Positions 7,238-15,964 are shown, numbered from the stretch's first letter. The stretch is 64,000 nt of DNA from Amycolatopsis lexingtonensis (GCF_014873755.1 NZ_JADBEG010000001.1:9522501-9586500); one strand, 5' to 3'. Translations and numbers: made by a program. The notes: generated from the letters alone by a model not told the origin.

Positions 7238-9094
7238 TCACCGGCAGAAGGAAACTTCCGGGAACCCGGGCCGGTCGAGCAGCGGCCGCGGCACGCCCCG
7301 CAGGTGCTGGTCGAAGAACGCGGCGACGTACGCCCGGGTGATGGCCTGCGCACGCAAGCCGCCCGTCGTGGCGCCGATGTCGACCCCCAGCTCGTCCGCC
7401 ACCAGGCCGACGTCGGTGAAGGACGCGTGCTGCGTGCCCGCCACCTCCGCCCAGCGCTTCCAGCCGGTCAGCTGCGCCCAGTCCCGCTCCCACGGCTCGT
7501 TGCCCGGCGCGCACGCGGTGGCCGCCAGCTGGTGGCTCACGAACATGAACGGCCGGTCCAGGCCGGGCGCGGTGAGCGGGACCTCGGTGGTGCCGTCGAT
7601 GTCCATCCCGGCCTTGACCCGCGCGTCGGCGACCATCGTGGGCAGGGCACTCGCGCCGCCGATGGAGTGCCCGGCCATGCCGATCCTCGACGCGTCGATC
7701 AGCGACGCCCACTTCGAGCGCGCCAGCGAATCCAGCACGAACGACACGTCGGCGGCCCGGCCGAGCACCAGCTTCCGCCAGAAATCGCTGTCGTGCGGGA
7801 CTTCGCACGACGCGCACCCGGCGAACCGCCCGCCGGGCATGCTCTGCCCGCTGTTTTCGTAGGTGTGGCCGATCACCGCGACCGCGTACCCGTGGCTCGC
7901 CAGGTCCTCGGCGAGCGCGGAGAGCGTGGCGCGCGGCTTGGTGTAGCCGGGCGACAGGACGACCAGCGGCAGGTGCCTGCCACCCGGCCGGGCGTCGGCC
8001 ACCGAGTTCGTCACCATCGTCGTGAGCAGGTCCGGCGGCACGTCCAGGCCGCTGCCCGTCAGCAGCGCCGCGGATTCTTCCGCGGTCAGGTACCGCGTCT
8101 TCGGGCCGTCCGGCGACGCCGCCGGGTAGAACAGCGAGACCATCAGCTCGCGGTAGGGCACCGACGGCACCCACGGGTCGGGCCGCGAAGTGTCCTTGAG
8201 GTACACCGAAGTGCTGCCCACCGGCCGGTCTCCGGTCGGCGCGGGCAGGTACGGCGTCGACGTCCGGGCGAAGCTCACCTCCGGATATTGCGCGGACGGC
8301 TGTGCCAGCAACGGCTGGGGTTCGCCGCGCAGGTGCTCGTCGAAGAACGCCCGGACGTACGCCGCCGTGACGGCCTGGGTGCGCGCGGCCGGTGTCGTCG
8401 CGCCGAAGTCGAGACCGAGCTGTTCGCCGACGAGGCCGAGGTCGGTGAACGACGGGTGCGCCGTCCCGGCGACGGTGAGCCGGCGCTTCCAGCCCGCCGG
8501 CCGGTCCGGTTGCCGGGTACCCGATCCGGTGCCCAGGTGCAGGAACGGCCGGTCGAGCGCGGGCGCGGTGCCGTCGAGGTCGAAGCCGGCCTTGACCCGC
8601 GCGTCGATCGTGTTCGCGTCCCCGCCGATCCGGGCCGGGTCGATCAGCGCCGCCCACTTCGAGCGGAGCAGCGAATCCAGCACCGACGGAACGTCCGCGC
8701 CGCGGTCGGCCACGACGACCACGGTGCCGTGGCTGGCCAGGTCTTCGGCGAGTGACGTCAGTTCCGCACCGGAGGACAGGACGACCAGGGGCAGGTGCCG
8801 CCCGGCCGGGGGCGCGCCGACGAAGGCGTCGGTGCGGACCGTGGTGAGCACCGACGGCCGGATCGCGGTGATCCCGGCTTCGTCGAGGGCGGCTTTCGCC
8901 TCCGCTTCGGTCATGAACTGCTTCCGCGCGCCGCGCGCCGAAGCCGCCGGGTAGTAGAGGTCGGCCAGTGGCAGGGAAGTCGTGCCCACCGGCCGGTCGC
9001 CGGTCGGCCTCGCCAGCGCGAGCGCCGGTTCGGCCGAAGCGGCGGGCGCGGCCAAGGTGAACGCGAGCGTGGTGATCACCATGAGGTTCTTCAT
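7238..9094 (-). CDS. Secreted two-domain PAF-acetylhydrolase-like alpha/beta hydrolase with a decayed first domain
   Basis: 618 residues from the ATG at 9094, whose A of ATGA lies in the stop of the preceding gene. It has a signal peptide (MKNLMVITTLAFTLAAPAASA). Domain 2 (about 276-618) looks active: GMAGHSIGGA with nucleophile near Ser477, DIDG acid, and GTQHASFTD histidine, as in plasma/type II PAF acetylhydrolase relatives. Domain 1 (about 25-275) is recognisably the same unit (same PTGDRPVG start, FYPAAS, LAEDLASHG, ARVKAG, GTAHPSFTD), but the VPYRELMVS strand, the histidine-rich loop and the whole GHSxGG nucleophile elbow are deleted (IGGDANTID replaces them), so it should be catalytically dead. 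It is probably an extracellular ester or polyester hydrolase, substrate unknown. Confidence 0.85.
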   Translation of the reverse strand: MKNLMVITTLAFTLAAPAASAEPALALARPTGDRPVGTTSLPLADLYYPAASARGARKQFMTEAEAKAALDEAGITAIRPSVLTTVRTDAFVGAPPAGRHLPLVVLSSGAELTSLAEDLASHGTVVVVADRGADVPSVLDSLLRSKWAALIDPARIGGDANTIDARVKAGFDLDGTAPALDRPFLHLGTGSGTRQPDRPAGWKRRLTVAGTAHPSFTDLGLVGEQLGLDFGATTPAARTQAVTAAYVRAFFDEHLRGEPQPLLAQPSAQYPEVSFARTSTPYLPAPTGDRPVGSTSVYLKDTSRPDPWVPSVPYRELMVSLFYPAASPDGPKTRYLTAEESAALLTGSGLDVPPDLLTTMVTNSVADARPGGRHLPLVVLSPGYTKPRATLSALAEDLASHGYAVAVIGHTYENSGQSMPGGRFAGCASCEVPHDSDFWRKLVLGRAADVSFVLDSLARSKWASLIDASRIGMAGHSIGGASALPTMVADARVKAGMDIDGTTEVPLTAPGLDRPFMFVSHQLAATACAPGNEPWERDWAQLTGWKRWAEVAGTQHASFTDVGLVADELGVDIGATTGGLRAQAITRAYVAAFFDQHLRGVPRPLLDRPGFPEVSFCR

Positions 9095-10200
9095 CCGATG
9101 AAGGTCACTTCCGGGTAGGCGGGCGACGGCGCGGCCAGCAGCGGCTGCGGACGACAGCGCAGGTTCCGGTCGAAGAAAGCGCTTACGTAGGTCCGGGTGA
9201 CGGCCAAGGCGCGGTTCGCGTCGATCGACGCGCCGAGGTCGACGCCCAGCTGCGCGGCGAGCACCCCGAGGTCGGTGAACGACTGGTGCACCGTGCCGGA
9301 CACCATGAGCCAGCGCTTCCACCCGGTGAGGTGCGTCCAGTCGGTTTCCCAGTCGTCGTACGGACCCGGCTGCCCCGGCGTGTAGTCGTCCATGCTGCCC
9401 AGGAACAGGAACGGCCGGGACAGCCCGGACGACGGCAGCGGCACGTGGATGCTGCCGTCGATGTCGGCCCCGGCGCGGATCCGCGCGTCGGCCAGCATCG
9501 CCTGCGTCGTGGCCGCGCCGCCGGCGGAGTGGCCGGTCATGCCGATCCGCGCGGGATCGATGAGCGCGCCCCACTTCTTCGAGCGCAGCAGCTCGTCGAG
9601 CACGAACGACACGTCCTTCGACCGCACCTGCGTGAACTTCTCCCAGAACCCCGGCTGGTCGTCGACTTCGCAGGCGGCGCAGCCGGTGACGTGACCGTCG
9701 GGGAAGGTGGTCGCGCGGTTTTCGTAGGTGTGGTCGATCGCCGCGACGGCGTACCCGCGGCTGGCGAGGTCTTCGGCCAGCGCGGTGAGCGTCGCGCGGG
9801 GCTGGGTCCAGCCCGGGGACAGCACGACGAGCGGCAGGCCGTGCCACCTCCCGGCCGGTTTCGCGTCGACGACGGCGTTCGTCCGGACGGTACTCAGGAT
9901 GTCCAGCGGCAGCCCCGGGATGTTCTCCCGTTCGAGGTTGCGCTCGGACTCCAGCGGCGTCATGTACTGCTTCGCCGGCCCGTTCGCCGAAGCCGCGGGG
10001 TAGAAGAGGGAGACCATCAGTTCCCGGTAGGGCACCGACGGCACCCACGGATCGGGCCGCGAGTGGTCCACAACGGACAGTGTGGTCACGCCGACGGGCT
10101 CGTGGCCGGTCGGGCGGGGCAGGTACGGCGTGGTGCTCGCCGAGGCGGGCGCCGCGGACAGCGTCAGGGTCAAGGCGGTGGCTACCGCGAGAGTGCGCAT
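9091..10200 (-). CDS. Secreted PAF-acetylhydrolase-like alpha/beta hydrolase
   Basis: 369 residues with a clear signal peptide (MRTLAVATALTLTLSAAPASAS). Single domain with HTYEN loop, nucleophile elbow GMTGHSAGGAA, DIDG acid and GTVHQSFTD histidine. Cys residues in GCAACE may form a disulfide. It is homologous along its length to both domains of the next gene, to which it is joined by a 4-base overlap, so the pair arose by tandem duplication. It starts only 19 bases after the ABC permease stop (ribosome site GGGGGA), so it is likely the fourth gene of the gntR-ABC operon. The family cleaves short acyl or oxidised-lipid esters; the true substrate is unknown. Confidence 0.87.
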   Translation of the reverse strand: MRTLAVATALTLTLSAAPASASTTPYLPRPTGHEPVGVTTLSVVDHSRPDPWVPSVPYRELMVSLFYPAASANGPAKQYMTPLESERNLERENIPGLPLDILSTVRTNAVVDAKPAGRWHGLPLVVLSPGWTQPRATLTALAEDLASRGYAVAAIDHTYENRATTFPDGHVTGCAACEVDDQPGFWEKFTQVRSKDVSFVLDELLRSKKWGALIDPARIGMTGHSAGGAATTQAMLADARIRAGADIDGSIHVPLPSSGLSRPFLFLGSMDDYTPGQPGPYDDWETDWTHLTGWKRWLMVSGTVHQSFTDLGVLAAQLGVDLGASIDANRALAVTRTYVSAFFDRNLRCRPQPLLAAPSPAYPEVTFIG

Positions 10201-10219
10201 GATTCCCCCAGGAACCGGC

Positions 10220-11203
10220 TCAGGAAAGGTGGCGGACGCGACGGAAGCAGAACCAGGTGAGCAGGGCCGTCATGGCGAGGTAGAGCGCGAGTTCGAGCCA
10301 CTGCAACGGCCAGAACCGGGAACCGGGCTGGTAGGTCAGGCGCTGCTGGTAGCCGTGCTGGCCGAGCTGGGACATGCACGCTTCCATGGAGCCGCGTTCC
10401 GGCGGGCCCTGGCCCGGCCGCGGGGCGCAGCTCTGCACGAAGTCCGGTAGCGGGCTGGCCACGTTGCCGTTCGCGTCCACGGTTTCGTTCGCCAGCACCC
10501 ACGCGCCGGCCGGGTTCCGGGTGCCGATCTCCAGGATCCCGTGGGTGTCGTCGCCGGTGATGTTCGTGATGTCCTCGCCGACGATCGCGACCGTCATCGT
10601 CTGCGGCGGCAGCAGGTACGGCCGCACGAAGCTCGGCACCAGGAGCAGCACGCCGGCGAGCACGACGAGCGTGACGGCCATCGCGGCCACCGTCCGCTTC
10701 AGCAGCATCCCGACCGCGACGCCGAGCGCGAGGGCGAACGCCGCGTACCCGATCGGGACGATGCCGCGCGCGCCGAACACCACCGGCGCGATGCGCGAGA
10801 GCATCCCGCGATCGGTCTGCGTGGCCGCGAGCGCGTCGATCGGGCTCGCCCACCACGACACCGCCCAGCCGAGCAGGCCGGCCGCGACCATCGCGACGAG
10901 CAGGCCGAAGCCGAGCTTGGTGGTGAGCCAGCGCTTGCGCGTGACGGTCTGGTTCCACACCAGGCTGTGCGTGCCGCTTTCCAGTTCGCGCGTGATCATC
11001 GGGACGCCCCAGAACACGCCGATCGCCGCGGGCAGCAGGTAGAGCACCAGGATCGTCCCGGCGAAGAGGGTGTCCTGGTCGGAGAAGTTCGTGCGCCCGA
11101 CCAGGTCCGGGCCGGTGATCGCGAGCACCACGCCGATCACGAGCAGCACGGCGAACACGGACAGCGCGGGGACGCGGAACTGGCGCCAGGTCAGCCAGGT
11201 CAT
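10220..11203 (-). CDS. ABC-2 type transporter permease
   Basis: 327 residues from the ATG at 11203, which overlaps the ATPase stop (ATGA). About six membrane segments are visible (for example FAVLLVIGVVLAI, GTILVLYLLPAAIGVFWG, LVAMVAAGLLGWAVSWW, AVTLVVLAGVLLLV, WLELALYLAMTALLTWF). The segment MITRELESGTHSLVWNQTVTRKRWL resembles ABC-2 permeases of the YtrC/lantibiotic-immunity type. A large extracytoplasmic loop with two Cys residues lies before the last membrane segment. It works with the adjacent ATPase; the direction and substrate of transport cannot be told from sequence. Confidence 0.88.
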   Translation of the reverse strand: MTWLTWRQFRVPALSVFAVLLVIGVVLAITGPDLVGRTNFSDQDTLFAGTILVLYLLPAAIGVFWGVPMITRELESGTHSLVWNQTVTRKRWLTTKLGFGLLVAMVAAGLLGWAVSWWASPIDALAATQTDRGMLSRIAPVVFGARGIVPIGYAAFALALGVAVGMLLKRTVAAMAVTLVVLAGVLLLVPSFVRPYLLPPQTMTVAIVGEDITNITGDDTHGILEIGTRNPAGAWVLANETVDANGNVASPLPDFVQSCAPRPGQGPPERGSMEACMSQLGQHGYQQRLTYQPGSRFWPLQWLELALYLAMTALLTWFCFRRVRHLS

Positions 11204-12081
11204 CGCAGGACCTCCAGTGCGGGACGGGCGGCGGCGGGGTTGCTCATGTACTCGAGGACGAGGTCTTCGAGGCCGATCTGCGCGACCGTCCACACGGGAT
11301 CGAGGATCGGCGCCTCGGTGCGGATGAGCACGGTGGTCTGCCGGTCGGTGTGCTTCGCGGAGACGACGTGCTGGTCCGCGGGCAGCGTTTCGACGTCCCG
11401 CCGCGGCCCGGAGAGCCGGTGGTGCGTGGCCAGCAGTTCCTCGACCTCGCCGATCACCCGGACCTGCGAATCGACGAGCACGATGAGGTGGTCGCAGACC
11501 CGTTCGAGGTCGTTGACCAGGTGCGAGGACATCACGACGGACAGCTCGTGCTCGGCCACCGCCTCCATGAGGTCCTGCAGGAACTCCCGCCGCGCCAAGG
11601 GATCCAGCGCGGCGACCGGTTCGTCGAGCAGCAGCAGCTCGGGCCGCTTGGCGATGCCGATCGTCAGCGCCAGCTGTGCGCGCTGGCCACCGGACAGCTT
11701 CCCGGCGTGCTGCTTCGGGTCGAGCCCCAGCCGTTCGATCCGCTTCTCGGCGAGCGCGGTGTCCCACCGCGGGTTGAGGTGCGCACCGAGCCGCAGGTGC
11801 TCTTCGATGCTCAGCCCGCTGTAGACCGGCGTGTTCTGGGCGACGTAACCGACTTTCGCCAGCTGGTCGGGCCCGCTGCCGGGCACCCCGCCGCACACCT
11901 CGATCGTGCCGGTCGTGGGTTCGAGCATGCCGGACGCGATGTTGAGCAGCGTCGACTTGCCCGCCCCGTTCGGCCCGACCAGCCCGGTCACGTGGCCGGG
12001 CTCGATTTCCAGGGTGCAGCCGGACAACGCCCAGGTGCGCTTGTACTTCTTGCCCAGACCCTGGGCACGCAGGACGCTCAC
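11200..12081 (-). CDS. ABC transporter ATP-binding protein
   Basis: 293 residues from a GTG overlapping the gntR stop. Walker A GPNGAGKST, Q-loop YVAQN, signature LSGGQRAQ, Walker B LLLLDEPVAALDP and switch His SSH are all present. The C-terminal 80 residues (RLSGPRRDVETLPADQHVV..) resemble the regulatory extension of YtrB-like ATPases. Operon with GntR regulator and ABC-2 permease is the classical Ytr arrangement, often induced by cell-envelope stress; here it appears to extend into two secreted hydrolases. Confidence 0.92.
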   Translation of the reverse strand: MSVLRAQGLGKKYKRTWALSGCTLEIEPGHVTGLVGPNGAGKSTLLNIASGMLEPTTGTIEVCGGVPGSGPDQLAKVGYVAQNTPVYSGLSIEEHLRLGAHLNPRWDTALAEKRIERLGLDPKQHAGKLSGGQRAQLALTIGIAKRPELLLLDEPVAALDPLARREFLQDLMEAVAEHELSVVMSSHLVNDLERVCDHLIVLVDSQVRVIGEVEELLATHHRLSGPRRDVETLPADQHVVSAKHTDRQTTVLIRTEAPILDPVWTVAQIGLEDLVLEYMSNPAAARPALEVLR

Positions 12082-12473
12082 GCTATTTCCTCTCTGGCGG
12101 AGTCGCGAAACGTGGACATCAACAGGGCCTCGATGCTCTCTTCGTCGAGACCGGCCTTGCGCGCCTTGCCCAGCCAGCGGCGCAGGTCCTGCCGCAGCGG
12201 CCCGAGCACGGCGAACGACGCACCGCCGTTCAGCGTCGCGGTGACGAACGTGCCGACGCCGGGCCGGGCCGAGACGAGCCCGTCGTGCTCCAGTTCGCGG
12301 TAGGCCTTCAGCACGGTGTTGGGGTTGATCGCGAGGGAAGCGACCACGTCTTTGACCTTCGGGAGCTGGTCCCCTTCGTTGAGCAGGCCGAGGCGCAGCG
12401 CGTGCCGCACCTGCTGGACCAGCTGCTGGTACGGCGACAAGCCGGACCTCGCGTCCAGGTGGAACTCGATCAT
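12078..12473 (-). CDS. GntR-family (YtrA subfamily) transcriptional regulator
   Basis: 131 residues from the ATG at 12473, chosen because GGAG lies 6 bases upstream and because YtrA proteins begin with this MIEFHLD segment; the ATG at 12485 is the alternative. Winged helix with GDQLPKVKDVVASLAINPNTVLKAYRELEHDGLV, then a short C-terminal helical dimerisation domain typical of the YtrA type. It overlaps the ABC ATPase gene by 4 bases and probably represses its own operon through the operator at 12491-12508. Confidence 0.9.
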   Translation of the reverse strand: MIEFHLDARSGLSPYQQLVQQVRHALRLGLLNEGDQLPKVKDVVASLAINPNTVLKAYRELEHDGLVSARPGVGTFVTATLNGGASFAVLGPLRQDLRRWLGKARKAGLDEESIEALLMSTFRDSAREEIA

Positions 12474-12490
12474 CGGCAACTCCATTTATC

Positions 12491-12508
12491 TAGTTGCCTA
12501 GTACTATA
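12491..12508 (-). promoter_or_regulatory. Operator/promoter of the gntR operon
   Basis: TAGT-N8-ACTA (12491-12506) is an AT-rich inverted repeat in a very GC-rich context. On the minus strand it overlaps a TATAGT -10 hexamer (12508-12503), about 30 bases before the chosen gntR start. YtrA-type repressors commonly bind such sites over their own promoter. No good -35 is visible. Confidence 0.55.
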
Positions 12509-12589
12509 GACATGGAGCACAAGTCCGCGCCACAGATCTTTTCCGCCGGGGGTGGGCGGGCGCCGCGGCAGTCCGCAGGGTTGCGCCAG

Positions 12590-12644
12590 CGTCTTGAATG
12601 ACTCATTCAGGACCTCCGAAGACCTGAATGAGTCATTCAAGACG
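12590..12644. repeat. 55-bp palindromic intergenic repeat (family 1, copy 3)
   Basis: Same core and orientation as the copy at 7071, with shared left flank (GCAGTCCGCAGGGTTGCGCC) and a shorter shared right flank (GGGCGAGCGGGGCACCGG). It lies between the divergently transcribed gntR operon and the S33 peptidase gene, so here it cannot be a simple terminator. It could insulate the two promoters. Otherwise 12509-12805 holds only the weak upstream region of the peptidase gene. Confidence 0.92.
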
Positions 12645-12805
12645 TCGGGCGAGCGGGGCACCGGCCTGCGCCGAGCGGGAACCCTCCCCGGCGGTTCTGC
12701 GAACAACTCACGGGCGAGCTGATCTTTTTCGGCCGCCCGGCCAACCTCCCCACCCCCTCAGCCGTCTGGGGAGGTGATCGTTTCCGTTCTTCGAAAGGAC
12801 TTTCT

Positions 12806-14332
12806 GTGCGTCGTCTCACTGGGGGAGGCTTCGTGCGCGGCTTGGTGGTCGCGCTCGGGGTCTCGCTGGCCGTACCCGCGGTGGCTTCGGCCTCGGCCGA
12901 CAGCGTTCCCACACCGCGGCTGAGCTGGACCGACTGCCAGGACGGGTTCCAGTGCGCCACCGCTTCGGTGCCGCTCGACTACGACCGTCCGGCCGGCGCG
13001 AAGATCGACCTCGCGCTCATCAAGGAACCCGCCACCGATCCCGCGCACAAGATCGGCACGCTGTTCGTCAACTTCGGCGGCCCGGGCGCGTCCGGCCTGC
13101 AGCGGCTGCGCGAGCGCGGCAAGTGGCCGTGGCTGTTCTCCGACCAGCTGCGCGCCCGATTCGACGTCGTGTCGTGGGACCCGCGCGGCATCGGCGCCAG
13201 CACCGCCGTGCGCTGCTTCGACACCCTCGCCGAGCAGGAGTCGTTCTTCGGGTCTTTCCCGGAAATGCCCGGCGACCCGAGCGGCAACGCGGCCTTCTAC
13301 GCCAAGTCCAAGGAGCTGGCCGACCGCTGTTCGGCCAAGGCGGGCCCGATCCTCGAGCACGTCTCGACGGCCAACACCGCGCGGGACCTGGAGATGCTGC
13401 GCCGCGCCGTCGGCGACCCGAAGCTGACCTACCACGGGATTTCCTACGGCACCCAGCTCGGTGCCACGTACGCGAACCTGTTCCCGGACCGGATCCGCGC
13501 GATGGTCTTCGACGGCACCATGGACTTCGCGGGCAACGCGACCGGCCACGACGGTGCGGGCAAGACCGTCCCGCTGGACACCCGCCAGGACGTCGCCACC
13601 GGGATTTCGCAGACGTTCGACCAGTTCCTGCGCCTGTGCACCGAAGCGGGCCCGAACTGCGCGTTCTCTTCCGGCGACTCGAAGGCGAAGTGGGCGGCGC
13701 TGACCGCACGCGCGAAGCAGGCACCGATCACTGTGGACGGTGCGACGTGGACGTACTCGGGCATCATCAACGCGGCCGCCGACCTGTCGGACTCGCGGGG
13801 CTGGCCGGACATCGCTTCGCTGCTGCAGCGCCTTTATGACGCGCCGAGCACGGCGGCGGCCGCGTTCAAGGCGGGCGAGCCGTACACCTCGAACCGGACC
13901 GAGGCGTTCAACGCCATCCAGTGCTCCGACAGCGACGTCCCGACCGACCCGGCGATCTACAGCCGGTACGCCGAATCCGAGGACCAGCGCGTCCCGTACT
14001 TCGGCCGGATCGGTGTGCTGGACATGATGAGCTGCGCGTTCTGGCAGGCGAAGGACACCGACCGGTTCACCGGCCCGTGGAACCGCCCGACGTCGGCGGA
14101 GATCCTGGTGCTCAACAACCGGTACGACCCGTCGACGCCGCTGGCCGGGGCCCGGGACGGCGCCGCGGAACTGGCGCGCGCCCGGGTGTTCGTGACCGAG
14201 GGGTACGGGCACTCGTCGATGTACGTGCCGAGCACGTGCACCGAGCAGGTCAAGCGGGACTACCTGATTTCGGGGACGTTCCCGGCCGCTGGCAAGACCT
14301 GCGCGGTCGACGCGAGCCCGTTCGCGGGCTGA
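12806..14332 (+). CDS. Secreted S33-family aminopeptidase (tripeptidyl aminopeptidase/TAP-like)
   Basis: 508 residues from a GTG with AAAGGA upstream. Signal peptide at about 1-30 (GLVVALGVSLAVPAVASASA). Alpha/beta hydrolase fold with oxyanion segment NFGGPGASG, DPRGIGAST, nucleophile HGISYGTQLG, and a C-terminal TAP-like segment carrying LNNRYDPSTP (acid) and GYGHSSM (His). Cys pairs near both ends suggest disulfides. Streptomyces SlpD/SlpE and the tripeptidyl aminopeptidases have this layout and trim peptides outside the cell. The last 73 bases overlap the ndh gene on the other strand. Confidence 0.88.
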   Translation: MRRLTGGGFVRGLVVALGVSLAVPAVASASADSVPTPRLSWTDCQDGFQCATASVPLDYDRPAGAKIDLALIKEPATDPAHKIGTLFVNFGGPGASGLQRLRERGKWPWLFSDQLRARFDVVSWDPRGIGASTAVRCFDTLAEQESFFGSFPEMPGDPSGNAAFYAKSKELADRCSAKAGPILEHVSTANTARDLEMLRRAVGDPKLTYHGISYGTQLGATYANLFPDRIRAMVFDGTMDFAGNATGHDGAGKTVPLDTRQDVATGISQTFDQFLRLCTEAGPNCAFSSGDSKAKWAALTARAKQAPITVDGATWTYSGIINAAADLSDSRGWPDIASLLQRLYDAPSTAAAAFKAGEPYTSNRTEAFNAIQCSDSDVPTDPAIYSRYAESEDQRVPYFGRIGVLDMMSCAFWQAKDTDRFTGPWNRPTSAEILVLNNRYDPSTPLAGARDGAAELARARVFVTEGYGHSSMYVPSTCTEQVKRDYLISGTFPAAGKTCAVDASPFAG

Positions 14333-15654
14333 GGCGGGCGGGCCTCGCCGGCGACGGTGAGGCCCGCTGCCACGAACGCGTCGCGCGGGTGCTGCACCGA
14401 GGCCAGCGACAGGATGTCGCGGCCGAACAGCGCCTGCGTCAGCCACACCGCGAGCACGCGGACCTTGCGTTCCCAGGTCGGCACGGCGAGCACGTGGTAG
14501 CCGCGGTGCATCAGCCACGCCGCCAGTCCGGTGATCACCAGCCGCCGGTACTGGAAGATCCCGCGGCCCAGCCCGAGCGTCGCGATCGCGCCGAGGCTGT
14601 GGTGGACGTAGTCGCGGGGTTCCCGGCCACGCAGCACCGCGATGATGTTGCGCGCCAGCAGCTTTCCCTGCCGGTAGGCGTGCTGGGCGTTGGGCACGGT
14701 CCGCGCGCCCGGCACGGGCGAGGCGAGGTCGGGCACGGCGGCGTCGTCCCCGGCGGCCCAGGCGTCCGCGACGCCCTCGACCCGCAGATCCGGCCGGACG
14801 ACGACGTAACCACGCTCGTCGACGGGGAGGTCGGTGTGCCGGCCGATGACGGGGTTGGCGCCGTTGCCCGCGGTCCAGACGATCAGCCCGGCGTCGAACT
14901 CTTCGCCGGTCGAAAGCACTACGTGGCCGTCCTGCGCCGACGTCACCAGCGTGTCCAGGTGGACGTGCGCGCCCCGCCGCGTCAGCTCCCGCACGACCCA
15001 GCGTCCCGGCCGGTCGGTGACCTCGGGCAGGATGCGGCCCGACGCCTCGACCAGGTGGAAGCGCAGTTCGTCGCGGTGCAGTTCCGGGTAGCGCTTCAGC
15101 AGCGCCGTCGCGAGCGACAGCAGTTCGCCGAAGCCCTCGACGCCCGAGAAGCCACCGCCGACGAAGGCGACGGTGAGCAGCTTCCGCCGTTCCGGCCCGG
15201 CCGGCAGCGCGGCGGCCCGGTCGAACGAGGTCAGCAGCCGGTCCCGGATCGCGACGGCCTCTTCGACGTGCTTGAGCCCGATCGCCTGCTCGGCGATGCC
15301 CGGCACGGGCAGGGTCCGGGTGACGGCCCCGGCGGTGACGACGATGGTGTCGTAGCCGAGTTCGAAGGGCTCGCCGTCGGCGGGCCGCACCCTGACCGCG
15401 TGGTGCGCGTGGTCGATGGCGGTGACCTTCCCGGCGATGACCCGGGTCCGCCGCAGGTGCCGCCGCAGCGCCACGGCGGCGTGCCGCGCCTCGACCGACC
15501 CGGCGACGACCTCGGGCAGGAACGGCTGGTAGGTCAGGTAGGGCCGGGGGTCGACGAGGGTGACTTCGGCCTCGCCGCGCCGCAGCTTCTTTTCCAGCTT
15601 CCACGCGGTGTAGAAGCCCGCGTACCCGCCGCCGACGATCAGGATCCGGCGCAT
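14260..15654 (-). CDS. ndh: Type II NADH dehydrogenase (NDH-2)
   Basis: 464 residues. Two Rossmann motifs: FAD site ILIVGGGYAGFYTAWKL at the N-terminus and NADH site VAFVGGGFSGVE in the middle. There is also the NDH-2 segment DAWAAGDDAAVPD, and a C-terminal region with LAAWLMHRGYH that anchors such enzymes to the membrane. It transfers electrons from NADH to menaquinone without proton pumping. The C-terminal extension (after VTVAGEARPP) overlaps the end of the S33 peptidase gene on the opposite strand by 73 bases. Reads through both genes show no frameshift, so the overlap looks genuine. Confidence 0.9.
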   Translation of the reverse strand: MRRILIVGGGYAGFYTAWKLEKKLRRGEAEVTLVDPRPYLTYQPFLPEVVAGSVEARHAAVALRRHLRRTRVIAGKVTAIDHAHHAVRVRPADGEPFELGYDTIVVTAGAVTRTLPVPGIAEQAIGLKHVEEAVAIRDRLLTSFDRAAALPAGPERRKLLTVAFVGGGFSGVEGFGELLSLATALLKRYPELHRDELRFHLVEASGRILPEVTDRPGRWVVRELTRRGAHVHLDTLVTSAQDGHVVLSTGEEFDAGLIVWTAGNGANPVIGRHTDLPVDERGYVVVRPDLRVEGVADAWAAGDDAAVPDLASPVPGARTVPNAQHAYRQGKLLARNIIAVLRGREPRDYVHHSLGAIATLGLGRGIFQYRRLVITGLAAWLMHRGYHVLAVPTWERKVRVLAVWLTQALFGRDILSLASVQHPRDAFVAAGLTVAGEARPPQPANGLASTAQVLPAAGNVPEIR

Positions 15655-15719
15655 CTCGTCCTCTTTTCTCGCTCACCCCAAGGACGAGGTGGTGGCGGCG
15701 GACGTGACCGCGATCCGCG

Positions 15720-15893
15720 TCACAACGGATGCGAGGGCAGGCCGATCGTGGGCCAGGTGGTCGGCGTGGTCGTGCCGAGCACGTCCCGCCGTCCACGACG
15801 GCCGGTCAGTGCCTGGCCGCGCTCGGCGACGTTCGAGGCTCGGGGGAGAACCAGCGGGCCGATGGGGTCCTCCGGCGGGGTGTTTTCGTCCAT
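15720..15893 (-). CDS. Possible 57-residue protein upstream of ndh
   Basis: A short frame from ATG 15893 to a TGA at 15722-15720, with G or C in almost every third codon position, as in the real genes here. It begins MDENTPPEDPIGPLVLP, has a basic centre (GRRGRRD) and a Thr/Pro-rich end (TTTPTTWPTIGLPSHPL). No family is recognised. The acidic N-terminus, dibasic middle and distinct tail are vaguely precursor-like, but no modification enzyme is nearby. The ribosome site is weak (CCAGG). It reads toward ndh with a 65-base gap. The frame continues upstream without a better start. Confidence 0.35.
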   Translation of the reverse strand: MDENTPPEDPIGPLVLPRASNVAERGQALTGRRGRRDVLGTTTPTTWPTIGLPSHPL

Positions 15894-15964
15894 GGCGGGT
15901 ACACGCCTGGCGACCCCGATCGGTTGAGCCCGGCTTGACACGGGGCCCTGCCGTCTCGCACTAT

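Noticed and set aside
9173..9186. GAAAGCGCTTAC as a LacI operator
   Set aside because: It lies well inside the coding sequence of the hydrolase and is explained by its codons.
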